A DNA stretch of 64,000 nucleotides from positions 1-64,000 of the forward strand of contig NZ_VCHY01000005.1 in the NCBI RefSeq assembly GCF_005877885.1. The letters are read 5' to 3'. The position numbers were made by a program, and so were the translations under genes. Position 1 is the stretch's first letter, and the number at the start of each line of letters is the position of its first letter. This document shows positions 9,098 to 17,302 of this stretch, one piece after another. The DNA comes from Labilibacter sediminis. GTDB taxonomy: Bacteria > Bacteroidota > Bacteroidia > Bacteroidales > Marinilabiliaceae. The notes beneath the pieces were generated by a model. The model was not told where the DNA came from. It saw only the letters and a program-made list of their open reading frames with translations, and made no database searches.

Positions 9098-9195
9098 GCG
9101 TTTAAATTTTACATTAGTTGCATGGAACTCCCAAGAAAATTCGATCATCCTTTTTTGTGTCATTTTTGATAATTGAACTTTTATGCTCGTTTCAT
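9095..9195 (-). repeat. dispersed 5'-leader element, copy A
   Basis: This stretch, ending at the start codon of the DUF218 lipoprotein gene, is very similar to 47824-47927 and recognisably similar to 20331-20427. On the minus strand the shared parts are ATGAAACGAGCAT at the distal end and GGAGTTCCATG about 23 bases before the ATG. Between them are two arms (AAAGTTCAATTATC and GATGATCGAATTTT) that can pair as a stem of about 13 pairs, including G-U pairs, around a loop containing GACACA. Confidence 0.6.
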
Positions 9196-9211
9196 CATTT
9201 ATAAAAGATTG

Positions 9212-9248
9212 AGATAATCCCCGAGATGTTTATCCCGGAGAATTATCT
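9212..9248 (-). terminator. hairpin downstream of susD (sub-locus 1)
   Basis: AGATAAT at 9212-9218 pairs with ATTATCT at 9242-9248, with a second set of about seven inner pairs (TCCGGGA with TCTCGGG on the minus strand) and a 6-base loop. It lies 19 bases after the SusD stop. A short T-rich tract (CTTTTAT) follows a few bases later. It probably ends or trims the susCD transcript. Confidence 0.5.
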
Positions 9249-9266
9249 TAATCTCATGACTAATTA

Positions 9267-10628
9267 TTAATAGCCTGGATTTTGATCAAAAATATCCGTG
9301 TTATTCATCTTCTCAATTTCTGTTTGAGGAACAGGGAAAATGTAACGGAATTCATCAACAATTATCCCATTTTTAGCCATTTCTGTTTTTGCTGTACCTG
9401 TCCGCACCAAGTCAAACCACCTATGTCCTTCGAAAGGAAATTCAAGCTGTCGTTCCTTTAAAATAGCAGCGTTAAATGAAGCCTGGTCTGGAAGATCACT
9501 AGAGGTAAACGTTGTTAATCCAGCCCTTTCATGAACTTCGTTTAAATATTTAAAAGCATCTCCATTGGGATTATAAGCAATTTCATTTAATGCTTCTGCA
9601 TACATTAGCAACACATCTGCATAACGAAGAATAATGTAGTCAGCACCTTCCTTTTTTGTTGTAGATGAAGATTCATCAAAGAATTTGTTTAGTTTAAACG
9701 CAGCACCACTTTGAGTGTATTCAATAAGGTTTTTTCGATTATCAGATGCATCATAGGCGTCTTTTAGCACATCTGTAATTGGTGAAATTGAGACATCAGA
9801 AACAGTAAACCAGCCACCGTGACCTTCTCCAACAACTTCTTTGTTAAATCGAATCGCAAAAATGATTTCACTATTCATTTTATTGTTTACACTAAATACA
9901 TCAGCCACATTGCTTAATAAGGAGTAGTCTCCAAGAATTTCTTCAAGAATATTCTTTGCGTCAGCAAATTTTTTCTGTGAAAGGTAAACTTTTCCAAGAA
10001 GAGCTTTAGCAGCCCCTGAGGTCGCTCTACCAGCATCAACTCCAGAATAACTTGAAGGAAGTTGATCGATAGCCTTTAATAAATCATTTTCGATAGATTC
10101 GTATACTTTACGGACATCAGAGCGCCCAATATTTAAAGCCTCTTCAGGGCTAACAGGTGCTAAAATAATTGGTACATCACCCCAAAATCTAACAAGATTG
10201 AAATATGTAAATGCCCTTAAAAAACGTGCCTCTCCATCATATTGATCTTTCATATCAAAATCGGTAGACTTAATACGACTAATAACTTCATTACAACGTA
10301 ATATCCCATTATAGTAAGTGGCCCAAGCATCGAGCAATATACCGTTTGCTGAAGTTTCTTCAAATTTATCAAGATTATACCTGTCCTGAGTTCCTGCTGT
10401 AGGAGCCGATAATTCAATATTATCAGAACGATATTCAATCATTTCAAAATAAATACCAATCTCACTTTGTAATTTGGCATAGGCTGCTATTAATGCAGTA
10501 TTAAAATCATTCTCATTCTGGTAAAAGTTTTCTGTATTAGCTTCATCATGTGGAGCAAGATCAAGGAATCCTTTTTCACAAGAATAAAGTGAAAGAACTG
10601 CAAATAATATTATGATTTTGTATTTCAT
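9267..10628 (-). CDS. SusD/RagB family nutrient-binding lipoprotein (sub-locus 1)
   Basis: The 453-residue lipoprotein (lipobox LYSC, Cys17) starts with EKGFLDLAPHDEANTENFY, the usual SusD opening. Tetratricopeptide-like helices (DGEARFLRAFTYFNLVRFWGDVP) and the C-terminal signature (LKERQLEFPFEGHRWFDLVRTG and FPVPQTEI) follow. SusD caps the TonB-dependent SusC barrel on the outer membrane and binds the oligosaccharide before import. The start lies 17 bases after the SusC stop, so the two are co-transcribed. The substrate cannot be read from the sequence. Confidence 0.95.
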   Translation of the reverse strand: MKYKIIILFAVLSLYSCEKGFLDLAPHDEANTENFYQNENDFNTALIAAYAKLQSEIGIYFEMIEYRSDNIELSAPTAGTQDRYNLDKFEETSANGILLDAWATYYNGILRCNEVISRIKSTDFDMKDQYDGEARFLRAFTYFNLVRFWGDVPIILAPVSPEEALNIGRSDVRKVYESIENDLLKAIDQLPSSYSGVDAGRATSGAAKALLGKVYLSQKKFADAKNILEEILGDYSLLSNVADVFSVNNKMNSEIIFAIRFNKEVVGEGHGGWFTVSDVSISPITDVLKDAYDASDNRKNLIEYTQSGAAFKLNKFFDESSSTTKKEGADYIILRYADVLLMYAEALNEIAYNPNGDAFKYLNEVHERAGLTTFTSSDLPDQASFNAAILKERQLEFPFEGHRWFDLVRTGTAKTEMAKNGIIVDEFRYIFPVPQTEIEKMNNTDIFDQNPGY

Positions 10629-10645
10629 GATTTATCTTGTTTAGT

Positions 10646-13600
10646 TTAGAAATTAATGTTTAATCCCATGGTTACTGTTCTAGGCAATGGATATGTCCCA
10701 TAGTCAACTCCCGGAGTCAAAGAGCTGTTATCATATAGGTTTACTTCGGGATTATAACCTGTATAATCAGTAATTGTCAAAAGATTCTGTCCTGTTATAT
10801 AAATACGCGCTTTATCAATTTTAATCTTTGATGATAGCGAAGTGGGTAGTGTATAACCCAGGGTTACACTTTGTAAACGAATGTATGAACCATCTTCAAT
10901 ATGCCACGTTGAAGTTCTACCATTATTACCTTTGCTTTTTCTATTCGCTCGGTTCGTATTCCCATCTCCCGGGTTAGCTTCAGATACCCATCTGTTTAAA
11001 GCAACAGTTGAGTTATTGAAGTTCCCCTCCATATTATAATTATAGCGTCTTAGTAAATGTAAGATCTCTCCCCCTTGAGAACCCTGGATATTAAAACTTA
11101 AGTCAACTCCTTTATATTTAAAATTTGAAGAAAAACCGTAAGTAAAATCAGGTGCATAATTCCCAACTATTGTTCGATCATTATTTTTATCAATAGTTCC
11201 ATCCTTATCAATATCAACAAAACGAAAATCTCCTACTTGAGTATTGTCAAAATGTGGATATTTATCTAATTCCTCCTGATTTTTAAATACTCCATCCTGA
11301 ACCAATAAATAGTATGAACCTATAGGCTCTCCTACTTTAGTAATAAAATATGCATGACCAGTTCCTGCTGTTGTGATAATTGGAGCATTTTCAGGCCCAA
11401 GCTCCTTAACTTCATTCTTATTTGTTGAGAAATTCATTGAAGCTGTCCAATCAACTTTTCCAATTTTATTTCGTGTGGTTAGTGTAAATTCCCAACCAGT
11501 GTTATTAACTTTACCAATATTTTGTCTAGCAGAACCAAAACCGGTTGTGTGTGGAACAGGCACATTCAATAACAAATCAGAAGTATTACTATTATACCAA
11601 TCTGCTTCCAGGTTAATACGATCCTTGAACAAACCAATATCCAGACCTATATCTAACATAGCAGTTTTTTCCCATCCCAAATCAGAATTGTTTACACTTG
11701 ATGGTTTTAAACCATTCACACTTTGACCATCTCCAACTCCAAGTATATAATTGTCTTCACTTACTCGCGAGATATGCTCATAATTTCCAATTGAGAAGTT
11801 TCCTGTCAATCCGTAACTTGCTCTTAATTTCAAGTTACTTATCGCATTAATATTATTCATAAAGTCCTCCTCTGTCACTCGCCATCCCGTAGAAGCAGAA
11901 GGAAAATATCCCCATTTATTATTTTCACCAAATCGGGATGAACCATCAGTACGAATAGCTGCGGAAACAAGGTATTTTCCTTTAAAGTCGTACTGAATCC
12001 TTCCCAGAATAGACATTAATGACCATTCTGAAATACCTGAAGTTCCATCTGTTACTGTACCTGCTCCTAATGTATGAACTAAATCATTAGGGAAATTTGT
12101 TGCTTCAACTCTATGGTTATTGCGATAGTTCTTTTGTGATGAAAATCCTGCTAAACCTTTTAAATTATGATTTCCAAACTTTTTTGCGTAATTAAGTGTA
12201 TGCTCTAAAATCCAATTGATATAGTATGTTGAACTTGCCCGTGCAATAGGATTTGAAGGTTGATTATAATACTTCCAACCTCTTGTTGGTAATGTAGAAG
12301 GACGATAATAATCTGCATGGTAATGATTAAAGGTGGTACCAGCAGAAAGTTTATATTTAAGCCCTTCAATAAGTTCATATTCCAGATAGGCATTTCCAAT
12401 TACATTGGCATGATGTACTTCATTCTCTTCTAAATTTGCCAACGCAACTGGATTGATTATTTCATTATGTTGATAATCGGTGCCGACTCTCCAATACCCA
12501 TTACCATCAAAATTATAAGAACCATCTTCATTGTAAACTGGCCAAGTTGGAGAATAACCAAGAGCTGAGGCTACTATCCCTTGTTGGAAAAATGGACCTG
12601 ATGCATTCACTACATTTTCAGATGTTAAGGATGGACTAAACTTTATTCCAACTTTAAGTTTATTAAATGTCGCATCTAAGTTTAAACGTGCCCCATATCT
12701 TTTATAATCTGAATTAATAATTATTCCTTTCTGATCGAAATAATTTCCGGATATAAAATATTTTACATTCTCAGATCCTCCAGAAAATGAGAGCGTATGT
12801 TTTGTTAACGGAGCTGTTCTGAATATTTCATCTTGCCAGTCTGTGTTAGTTAAACCAGGTTGTCCTTCAAGATATGGTAAAAGTTCTGGTGGTGTTTTCA
12901 TCCATCCTTCACTTCGAACTTCATTAGGATCATCTACACTTCCATTAGGAACAGCATCTAAATAGGCATTATTATGCCCGTCTCGGGATAGTTTTGCATA
13001 TTCATAAGCATCTAGCATATCTATTGTTTTTGAAGCTTCTTGTAATCCAAAAGACACATCGTAGCTTACTTTCATCTTCCCTACTTTTCCTGTTTTAGTT
13101 GTTATTATAACAACACCATTAGATCCCCGAGATCCATAAATTGCCGATGCTGAAGCATCTTTCAATACCTCAATCGATTCGATGTCATCAACACTTACTA
13201 ATTCAATTGCCTGAGACCCTCGATCTGCCGGAATACCATCAATTACATATAATGGATCGCTACCTGCTGTAATTGAGCCTGTTCCCCTTACTTTTATGGT
13301 TAAGGCAGCGCCTGGTTCACCACTTGTTTGCAACACCTGAACTCCAGCCATTTTCCCTGCTAGTGCCTGATCAAAACCAGAGACTGCCAAATCCTGCATA
13401 TCTTCTGCTTTAATAGATGCAATTGAAGTAGTAACATCTCTTTTATTTTGAACTCCATACCCAACAGCAACCACTTCATCTAAACCGATTACATCAGGTT
13501 CTAATTTTACATTTATTATTCTCCGATCGCCAACCGAAACTTCTTTGGTTTTAAATCCAATAAACGAAAATTCAAGAACAGGATTAGACGCACTAAATTC

Positions 13601-14101
13601 CAATTCATAATTCCCCCCAGCGTCTGTAATAGTTCCCGTAGTTGTTCCTTTAACTATTACAGTAACACCAGGTATTGGTTCTCCTTGAATATCAGTAACA
13701 TTACCAGATACAGTGTATTTTGCCTGCTGTGATGTAACATCATATAAAATGATTTGCTCATCTAAAACTTTAAAGCCAACATTGGTTTTGTCAAATAATT
13801 CACTCAACACATCTGCAAGTGGCTCATTATCAAAGTCCGCATCAACTTTTCGATTAAGATCTACATATTCAGAACTGAATGCTATTTTAAATTCAATTTT
13901 TTCCTGAATTACTTCTAATACCTCACCAACAGTGGTTTCTCCCATTTTAACAGTTAATGTAGCATTCTGACCATAACTGCCTATGGCCGAAACCTGCAAT
14001 AAACATACTGTTAACAAAAACATACTGATTTTCATAATCCGTAGAATTTTAAGTCCTACAAAAGAAGGCGTACCTTCCCTTGCGATACCAAGTTTTTTCA
14101 T
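10646..14101 (-). CDS. SusC/RagA TonB-dependent transporter with STN signalling domain
   Basis: The 1151-residue outer-membrane protein has a signal peptide with cleavage near SYG-QN. A secretin/TonB short N-terminal (STN) domain spans about residues 55-118 (VGEVLEVIQEKIEFKIAFSS). A carboxypeptidase-regulatory-like beta domain follows at about 130-210 (GNVTDIQGEPIPGVTVIVKG), then a TonB plug (VVAVGYGVQNKRDVTTS to YGSRGSNGVVIITTK) and a 22-strand-type barrel to the C-terminal Phe. The STN domain is the part that signals to a FecR anti-sigma factor, and fecR is the next gene upstream. The predicted job is import of an oligomer across the outer membrane, coupled to trans-envelope control of its own expression. 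Confidence 0.95.
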   Translation of the reverse strand: MKKLGIAREGTPSFVGLKILRIMKISMFLLTVCLLQVSAIGSYGQNATLTVKMGETTVGEVLEVIQEKIEFKIAFSSEYVDLNRKVDADFDNEPLADVLSELFDKTNVGFKVLDEQIILYDVTSQQAKYTVSGNVTDIQGEPIPGVTVIVKGTTTGTITDAGGNYELEFSASNPVLEFSFIGFKTKEVSVGDRRIINVKLEPDVIGLDEVVAVGYGVQNKRDVTTSIASIKAEDMQDLAVSGFDQALAGKMAGVQVLQTSGEPGAALTIKVRGTGSITAGSDPLYVIDGIPADRGSQAIELVSVDDIESIEVLKDASASAIYGSRGSNGVVIITTKTGKVGKMKVSYDVSFGLQEASKTIDMLDAYEYAKLSRDGHNNAYLDAVPNGSVDDPNEVRSEGWMKTPPELLPYLEGQPGLTNTDWQDEIFRTAPLTKHTLSFSGGSENVKYFISGNYFDQKGIIINSDYKRYGARLNLDATFNKLKVGIKFSPSLTSENVVNASGPFFQQGIVASALGYSPTWPVYNEDGSYNFDGNGYWRVGTDYQHNEIINPVALANLEENEVHHANVIGNAYLEYELIEGLKYKLSAGTTFNHYHADYYRPSTLPTRGWKYYNQPSNPIARASSTYYINWILEHTLNYAKKFGNHNLKGLAGFSSQKNYRNNHRVEATNFPNDLVHTLGAGTVTDGTSGISEWSLMSILGRIQYDFKGKYLVSAAIRTDGSSRFGENNKWGYFPSASTGWRVTEEDFMNNINAISNLKLRASYGLTGNFSIGNYEHISRVSEDNYILGVGDGQSVNGLKPSSVNNSDLGWEKTAMLDIGLDIGLFKDRINLEADWYNSNTSDLLLNVPVPHTTGFGSARQNIGKVNNTGWEFTLTTRNKIGKVDWTASMNFSTNKNEVKELGPENAPIITTAGTGHAYFITKVGEPIGSYYLLVQDGVFKNQEELDKYPHFDNTQVGDFRFVDIDKDGTIDKNNDRTIVGNYAPDFTYGFSSNFKYKGVDLSFNIQGSQGGEILHLLRRYNYNMEGNFNNSTVALNRWVSEANPGDGNTNRANRKSKGNNGRTSTWHIEDGSYIRLQSVTLGYTLPTSLSSKIKIDKARIYITGQNLLTITDYTGYNPEVNLYDNSSLTPGVDYGTYPLPRTVTMGLNINF

Positions 14102-14162
14102 AAATTTGTAATTACATTAATTAATATGGCATCATAATGCTGATGCCGATTATTTACAATTG

Positions 14163-14192
14163 ATTAGGAAGGTGTTACAGCACTTTCCTAAT
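14163..14192 (-). terminator. hairpin between fecR and susC
   Basis: ATTAGGAAGGTG at 14163-14174 is complementary, but for one position, to CACTTTCCTAAT at 14181-14192, with a 6-base loop. It begins five bases after the fecR stop. On the minus strand it is not followed by a T-run, so it may be a processing or stability hairpin that sets the fecR:susC ratio and not a full terminator. Confidence 0.4.
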
Positions 14193-14196
14193 TTTT

Positions 14197-15174
14197 TTAG
14201 TTTCTCCTCGATTCAAAATAAATTGTATCGTTTCTGTGGCTGATCTCCATAGCTGCTATATGCTCTAGTATATTTAATACATCATCAAGCTCTTCGTTGT
14301 CAATGGATAGGGTTATTTTGTAATCCTTCAGTTTATCATTCACTTTGAATTTGTAATTATATCTTCTTCCCAATTTCGTAGCTGCATCTGAAAGAGGACA
14401 ATTATAAAGGTTTAAGATTCCTTTTCGCCAGGAAGTATATTTCTCTGTTTTCACTGCTTTGCGAATCAACTTGCCTGTTTCAGCATTGAAAACAGCTTGT
14501 TGACCAGGCTTTAACAAAAGTTTCTTTGTTGGATTTTTTGCCAGGATCATTTCTACAGATCCTTCTTCTAGTATTACCGAAGTTTTATCTGAAGCAGCAT
14601 ATGCCTCCATTTCAAACTTAGTTCCCAATACTTTAACATTCACATTCTTGCTCTGAACAATTAATGGTAGGCTTTCATTATGAGAAATATCAAAATAAGC
14701 CTGACCTACCAGTTTAAGGTCTCTATTTGATTTAGCAAACTTATCGCTATATGTCAAGGTTGAACCAGAATTTAACCAAACCTCTGAGTTATCAGGTAAA
14801 ACAATTTTCGAAACTTGTCCATTATCGGCTACAACACTGGTATATAAAGGTTCTTCAAACATATTTTTCACCACAAAACCTCCTCCTGCTAAAAGCATTA
14901 TTAACATCACTGCTGCTGCATATCTATAAATTATACGCACCTTTTTCAACCTGACAACATTGTCAAACTCATCTTTCATAATGTGTGACTGAAAGCGAAC
15001 TAAACCTTTTTCTGTCTCCTTACCTATAATAGATGTACGACGTTCTTTTTTCCAGTTCATTTTCTCTTTTTTAAATTCGAGAAAATTATCCTGATCTTCA
15101 ATCCAATCAAGCAGATGCCTCTGCTCAACTTCATCAGCTATTCCTTCAAGATATTTTTTAATTGTTTCCTTCAT
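14197..15174 (-). CDS. FecR family anti-sigma factor
   Basis: The 325-residue protein has a cytoplasmic N-terminal region, one membrane segment at about residues 82-101 (RYAAAVMLIMLLAGGGF) and a periplasmic FecR domain (about 112-205: VVADNGQVSKIVLPDNSEVW, LNSGSTLTYSD, AYFDIS). A DUF4974-type STN-like end follows (about 250-325: LYNCPLSDAATKLGRRYNYK). It should hold the cognate ECF sigma factor until the STN domain of the SusC transporter signals substrate binding. It lies upstream of susC and divergently from the sigma gene at 15397, a complete signalling trio. Confidence 0.93.
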   Translation of the reverse strand: MKETIKKYLEGIADEVEQRHLLDWIEDQDNFLEFKKEKMNWKKERRTSIIGKETEKGLVRFQSHIMKDEFDNVVRLKKVRIIYRYAAAVMLIMLLAGGGFVVKNMFEEPLYTSVVADNGQVSKIVLPDNSEVWLNSGSTLTYSDKFAKSNRDLKLVGQAYFDISHNESLPLIVQSKNVNVKVLGTKFEMEAYAASDKTSVILEEGSVEMILAKNPTKKLLLKPGQQAVFNAETGKLIRKAVKTEKYTSWRKGILNLYNCPLSDAATKLGRRYNYKFKVNDKLKDYKITLSIDNEELDDVLNILEHIAAMEISHRNDTIYFESRRN

Positions 15175-15324
15175 TTTAAATTGTCTTACATTAGTAGTAG
15201 TCTGTTTTTTGAAAAACCCTACCTTATTTTTTTACATTTTATAATTATCTCTTCTTTTTAAGTGGCAATCTTTCGTTACATTCAGAATTTGCTGCACTTT
15301 ACTGTTTTGAGCCAAATGTCATTT

Positions 15325-15356
15325 TTTGTTAAAAACTATAATTTAGTCTATCTTGG
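15325..15356 (+). promoter_or_regulatory. candidate promoter of the ECF sigma gene
   Basis: TTTG at 15325-15328 and TATCTTGG at 15349-15356, 20 bases apart, match the Bacteroidota -33/-7 pattern (TTTG, TAnnTTTG) with one mismatch in the -7 box. The start codon follows at 15397 after a short leader with an AGAGG-like site. Confidence 0.45.
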
Positions 15357-15396
15357 CCCCTTTGACAATTGATTTCTTAATAATTTTAGAGGTATA

Positions 15397-15990
15397 ATGT
15401 ACGACGTAGAATTAAACAAAAGTTTAAAACAAGGTAATCCTGACGCTTACTCTTCTTTATTTAAAGAACTACAGCCCAGAATGTCCGGCTATTGTCGTTT
15501 ATTTATCAAAGAAAAAGATCTAATTGAAGATATTATTCAGGATTGTTTTACTCATTTGTGGGATAAAAAGGAGAATATTAATATTCATAAATCAATAGAA
15601 AGCTATTTATTTGTTATCCTGAAAAATAAGTGCTTTAAAATTTTAAAAGAAAAACAGCTTTTACTCGACAATGTGAATGTTGAAGAGATACCTGTCAATG
15701 AACTTCAATACTTATATCAGTTAGACTTTACCGACAAAAAAGAAAGGTCCATAGAAGAAAATTTAATTACTTCACTTAAAGAGGCAATAGAAGAATTACC
15801 TCCTAAACGCAAAGAAGTTTTCATTAAAAGTAAGATTGAAGGCAAAAAACAGAAAGATATTGCTGAAGAATTAAATATCTCCATTAAGGCTGTTGAAAAA
15901 CATATTAGCCAGGCAAAAGAACAATTAAGAAGTAAGTTGGAAAAAGAATATGCAATGCTTTCCATTGTTATTGCAATTCTTTTACAGTAA
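15397..15990 (+). CDS. ECF RNA polymerase sigma factor
   Basis: The 197-residue protein has region 2 at about residues 20-90 (LFKELQPRMSGYCRLFI, LIEDIIQDCFTHLWD) and region 4 at about 128-180 (LPPKRKEVFIKSKIEGKKQK, then the helix-turn-helix DIAEELNISIKAVEKHISQA). This is the FecI-like sigma type paired with FecR in Bacteroidota. It is divergent from fecR instead of leading a sigma-fecR-susC operon, so sigma dosage may be set separately from its target operon. The short hydrophobic tail (MLSIVIAILLQ) is common in the family. Confidence 0.93.
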   Translation: MYDVELNKSLKQGNPDAYSSLFKELQPRMSGYCRLFIKEKDLIEDIIQDCFTHLWDKKENINIHKSIESYLFVILKNKCFKILKEKQLLLDNVNVEEIPVNELQYLYQLDFTDKKERSIEENLITSLKEAIEELPPKRKEVFIKSKIEGKKQKDIAEELNISIKAVEKHISQAKEQLRSKLEKEYAMLSIVIAILLQ

Positions 15991-16222
15991 TAGATTAAAA
16001 GGGAGTACAAGATTACATATCAGTGCTCCTGGGAAGGTTAAATATTGTACTATTCCCTTTATATGACATACCGTGTAAGTCGTTATATGTCCTTTTACCC
16101 CAAACTTTTTACCCATTTTTTTTTTGCATGTGCAAGTTTGTTTTTCATATTCCGTTGCAATATATTTTTTTGATAAGGTTTTAAATTTGGGCTGTGTAAA
16201 TACCTCAATACGCATAAGAAGA

Positions 16223-16259
16223 AGGCTCTTGTCCAACATAAAAAATTGAACAAGAGCCT
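16223..16259 (-). terminator. hairpin in the gap between sigma gene and GDPD copy 2
   Basis: The gap 15991-16379 contains no convincing gene. It holds this hairpin: AGGCTCTTGTCC at 16223-16234 pairs with GAACAAGAGCCT at 16248-16259 (one mismatch, 13-base loop). Read on the minus strand it is followed by TTCTTCTT and lies about 120 bases past the GDPD stop, so it most likely ends the sub-locus 2 transcript. The rest of the gap is AT-rich with no other motif seen. Confidence 0.5.
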
Positions 16260-16379
16260 CACATTATGAATTGGCCAGATCACCTGTAAACCTAACCAAT
16301 AAAACTATTTAGCATTATTCATCAACGATTAATATCATTCTATTTAAAAACATATTTATATGTAATTACCTTCTGCTGT

Positions 16380-17291
16380 TTAATAATGAAGACCTCGTTT
16401 TCTTAAATATTGCAATAACAATTCGGGTCTATCTGTTTGTAAAATTGTTACCCCCTTCTCAATTAAAAAACCCCAATTGCCATCCGGATTGCGAACAGAT
16501 CTATCATCAGAATGTGAGTCTGATATGGTTGGAAAAATACTGTTAACCCAAGCATTATCTCCATTAGCTCTTATTTTTGCTATAATAGCATAACCATCTG
16601 ATTGACCTATTGGTAATATGATTTCATAAACTTTAGGATTAGCATTGGATTTCTCCAAAATATTTATCTTTTCAGAATACTCCCTTACATTTTGAGATAC
16701 TAAACCTATGTAGTTTATATTATCCGGATTCTCTAACAATGAATAATTTAAATGCGAGACAGAAACCGGACCTACAATAAGTGCCTGATTTATAGTTTCT
16801 ATTTCTAATAAAATAGGAACTACTTCATTAATATACCCATACGCTTTATCAAGATCTATTAACACTTTCCCCTTTACTGCCAATAAAGCTTCTTTTAAGG
16901 TTGGTATTTTTTCTTCGCTAAGGGCTCCATTTCCGTGGCGCAATACAAAAGCTTGTAATTCTTTATAAGAATAATCACTAACCTTACCTTTACCATTTGT
17001 GGTTCTATCAATAGTCTCATCATGCATCAAAACAAAAACGCCATCTTTAGTTTTTTGTATATCAACTTCAACTATATCAACACCCATATTAATGGCACTC
17101 TCAATAGCTAAAATTGAATTTTCCGGAAAATTTCTCCAATCTCCCCTATGAGCAGCAACCATAACATAAGTATCACTGGGATTATTCAATAACTCTATAC
17201 GGCCTTCTAAGCTTGGTTGTTTTGGTGTTTTCGTTAAATCTATACATGACAGAAAAAGAAACAGGCTACCTACCAGTACTAATACTTTCAT
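16380..17291 (-). CDS. glycerophosphodiester phosphodiesterase lipoprotein (copy 2)
   Basis: The 303-residue lipoprotein (lipobox FLSC, Cys16) has the same layout as the copy at 3264-4190: MVAAHRGDWRNFPENS, VEVDIQKTKDGVFVLMHDET, IDRTTNGKGK, IPTLKEALL and the C-terminal LQTDRPELLLQYLRKRGLH. The catalytic HRG and the acidic and His metal or acid-base residues are intact. It is the last gene of the sub-locus 2 run, 11 bases after a 608-residue lipoprotein gene. Two GDPDs in one locus suggest two phosphodiester steps or two cellular sites. Confidence 0.9.
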   Translation of the reverse strand: MKVLVLVGSLFLFLSCIDLTKTPKQPSLEGRIELLNNPSDTYVMVAAHRGDWRNFPENSILAIESAINMGVDIVEVDIQKTKDGVFVLMHDETIDRTTNGKGKVSDYSYKELQAFVLRHGNGALSEEKIPTLKEALLAVKGKVLIDLDKAYGYINEVVPILLEIETINQALIVGPVSVSHLNYSLLENPDNINYIGLVSQNVREYSEKINILEKSNANPKVYEIILPIGQSDGYAIIAKIRANGDNAWVNSIFPTISDSHSDDRSVRNPDGNWGFLIEKGVTILQTDRPELLLQYLRKRGLHY

Positions 17292-17302
17292 TATATTTTA
17301 TT

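Noticed and set aside
16024-16283. Two overlapping open frames in the gap after the sigma gene
   Set aside because: They run through a clear hairpin, lack ribosome-binding sites and have low-complexity composition.
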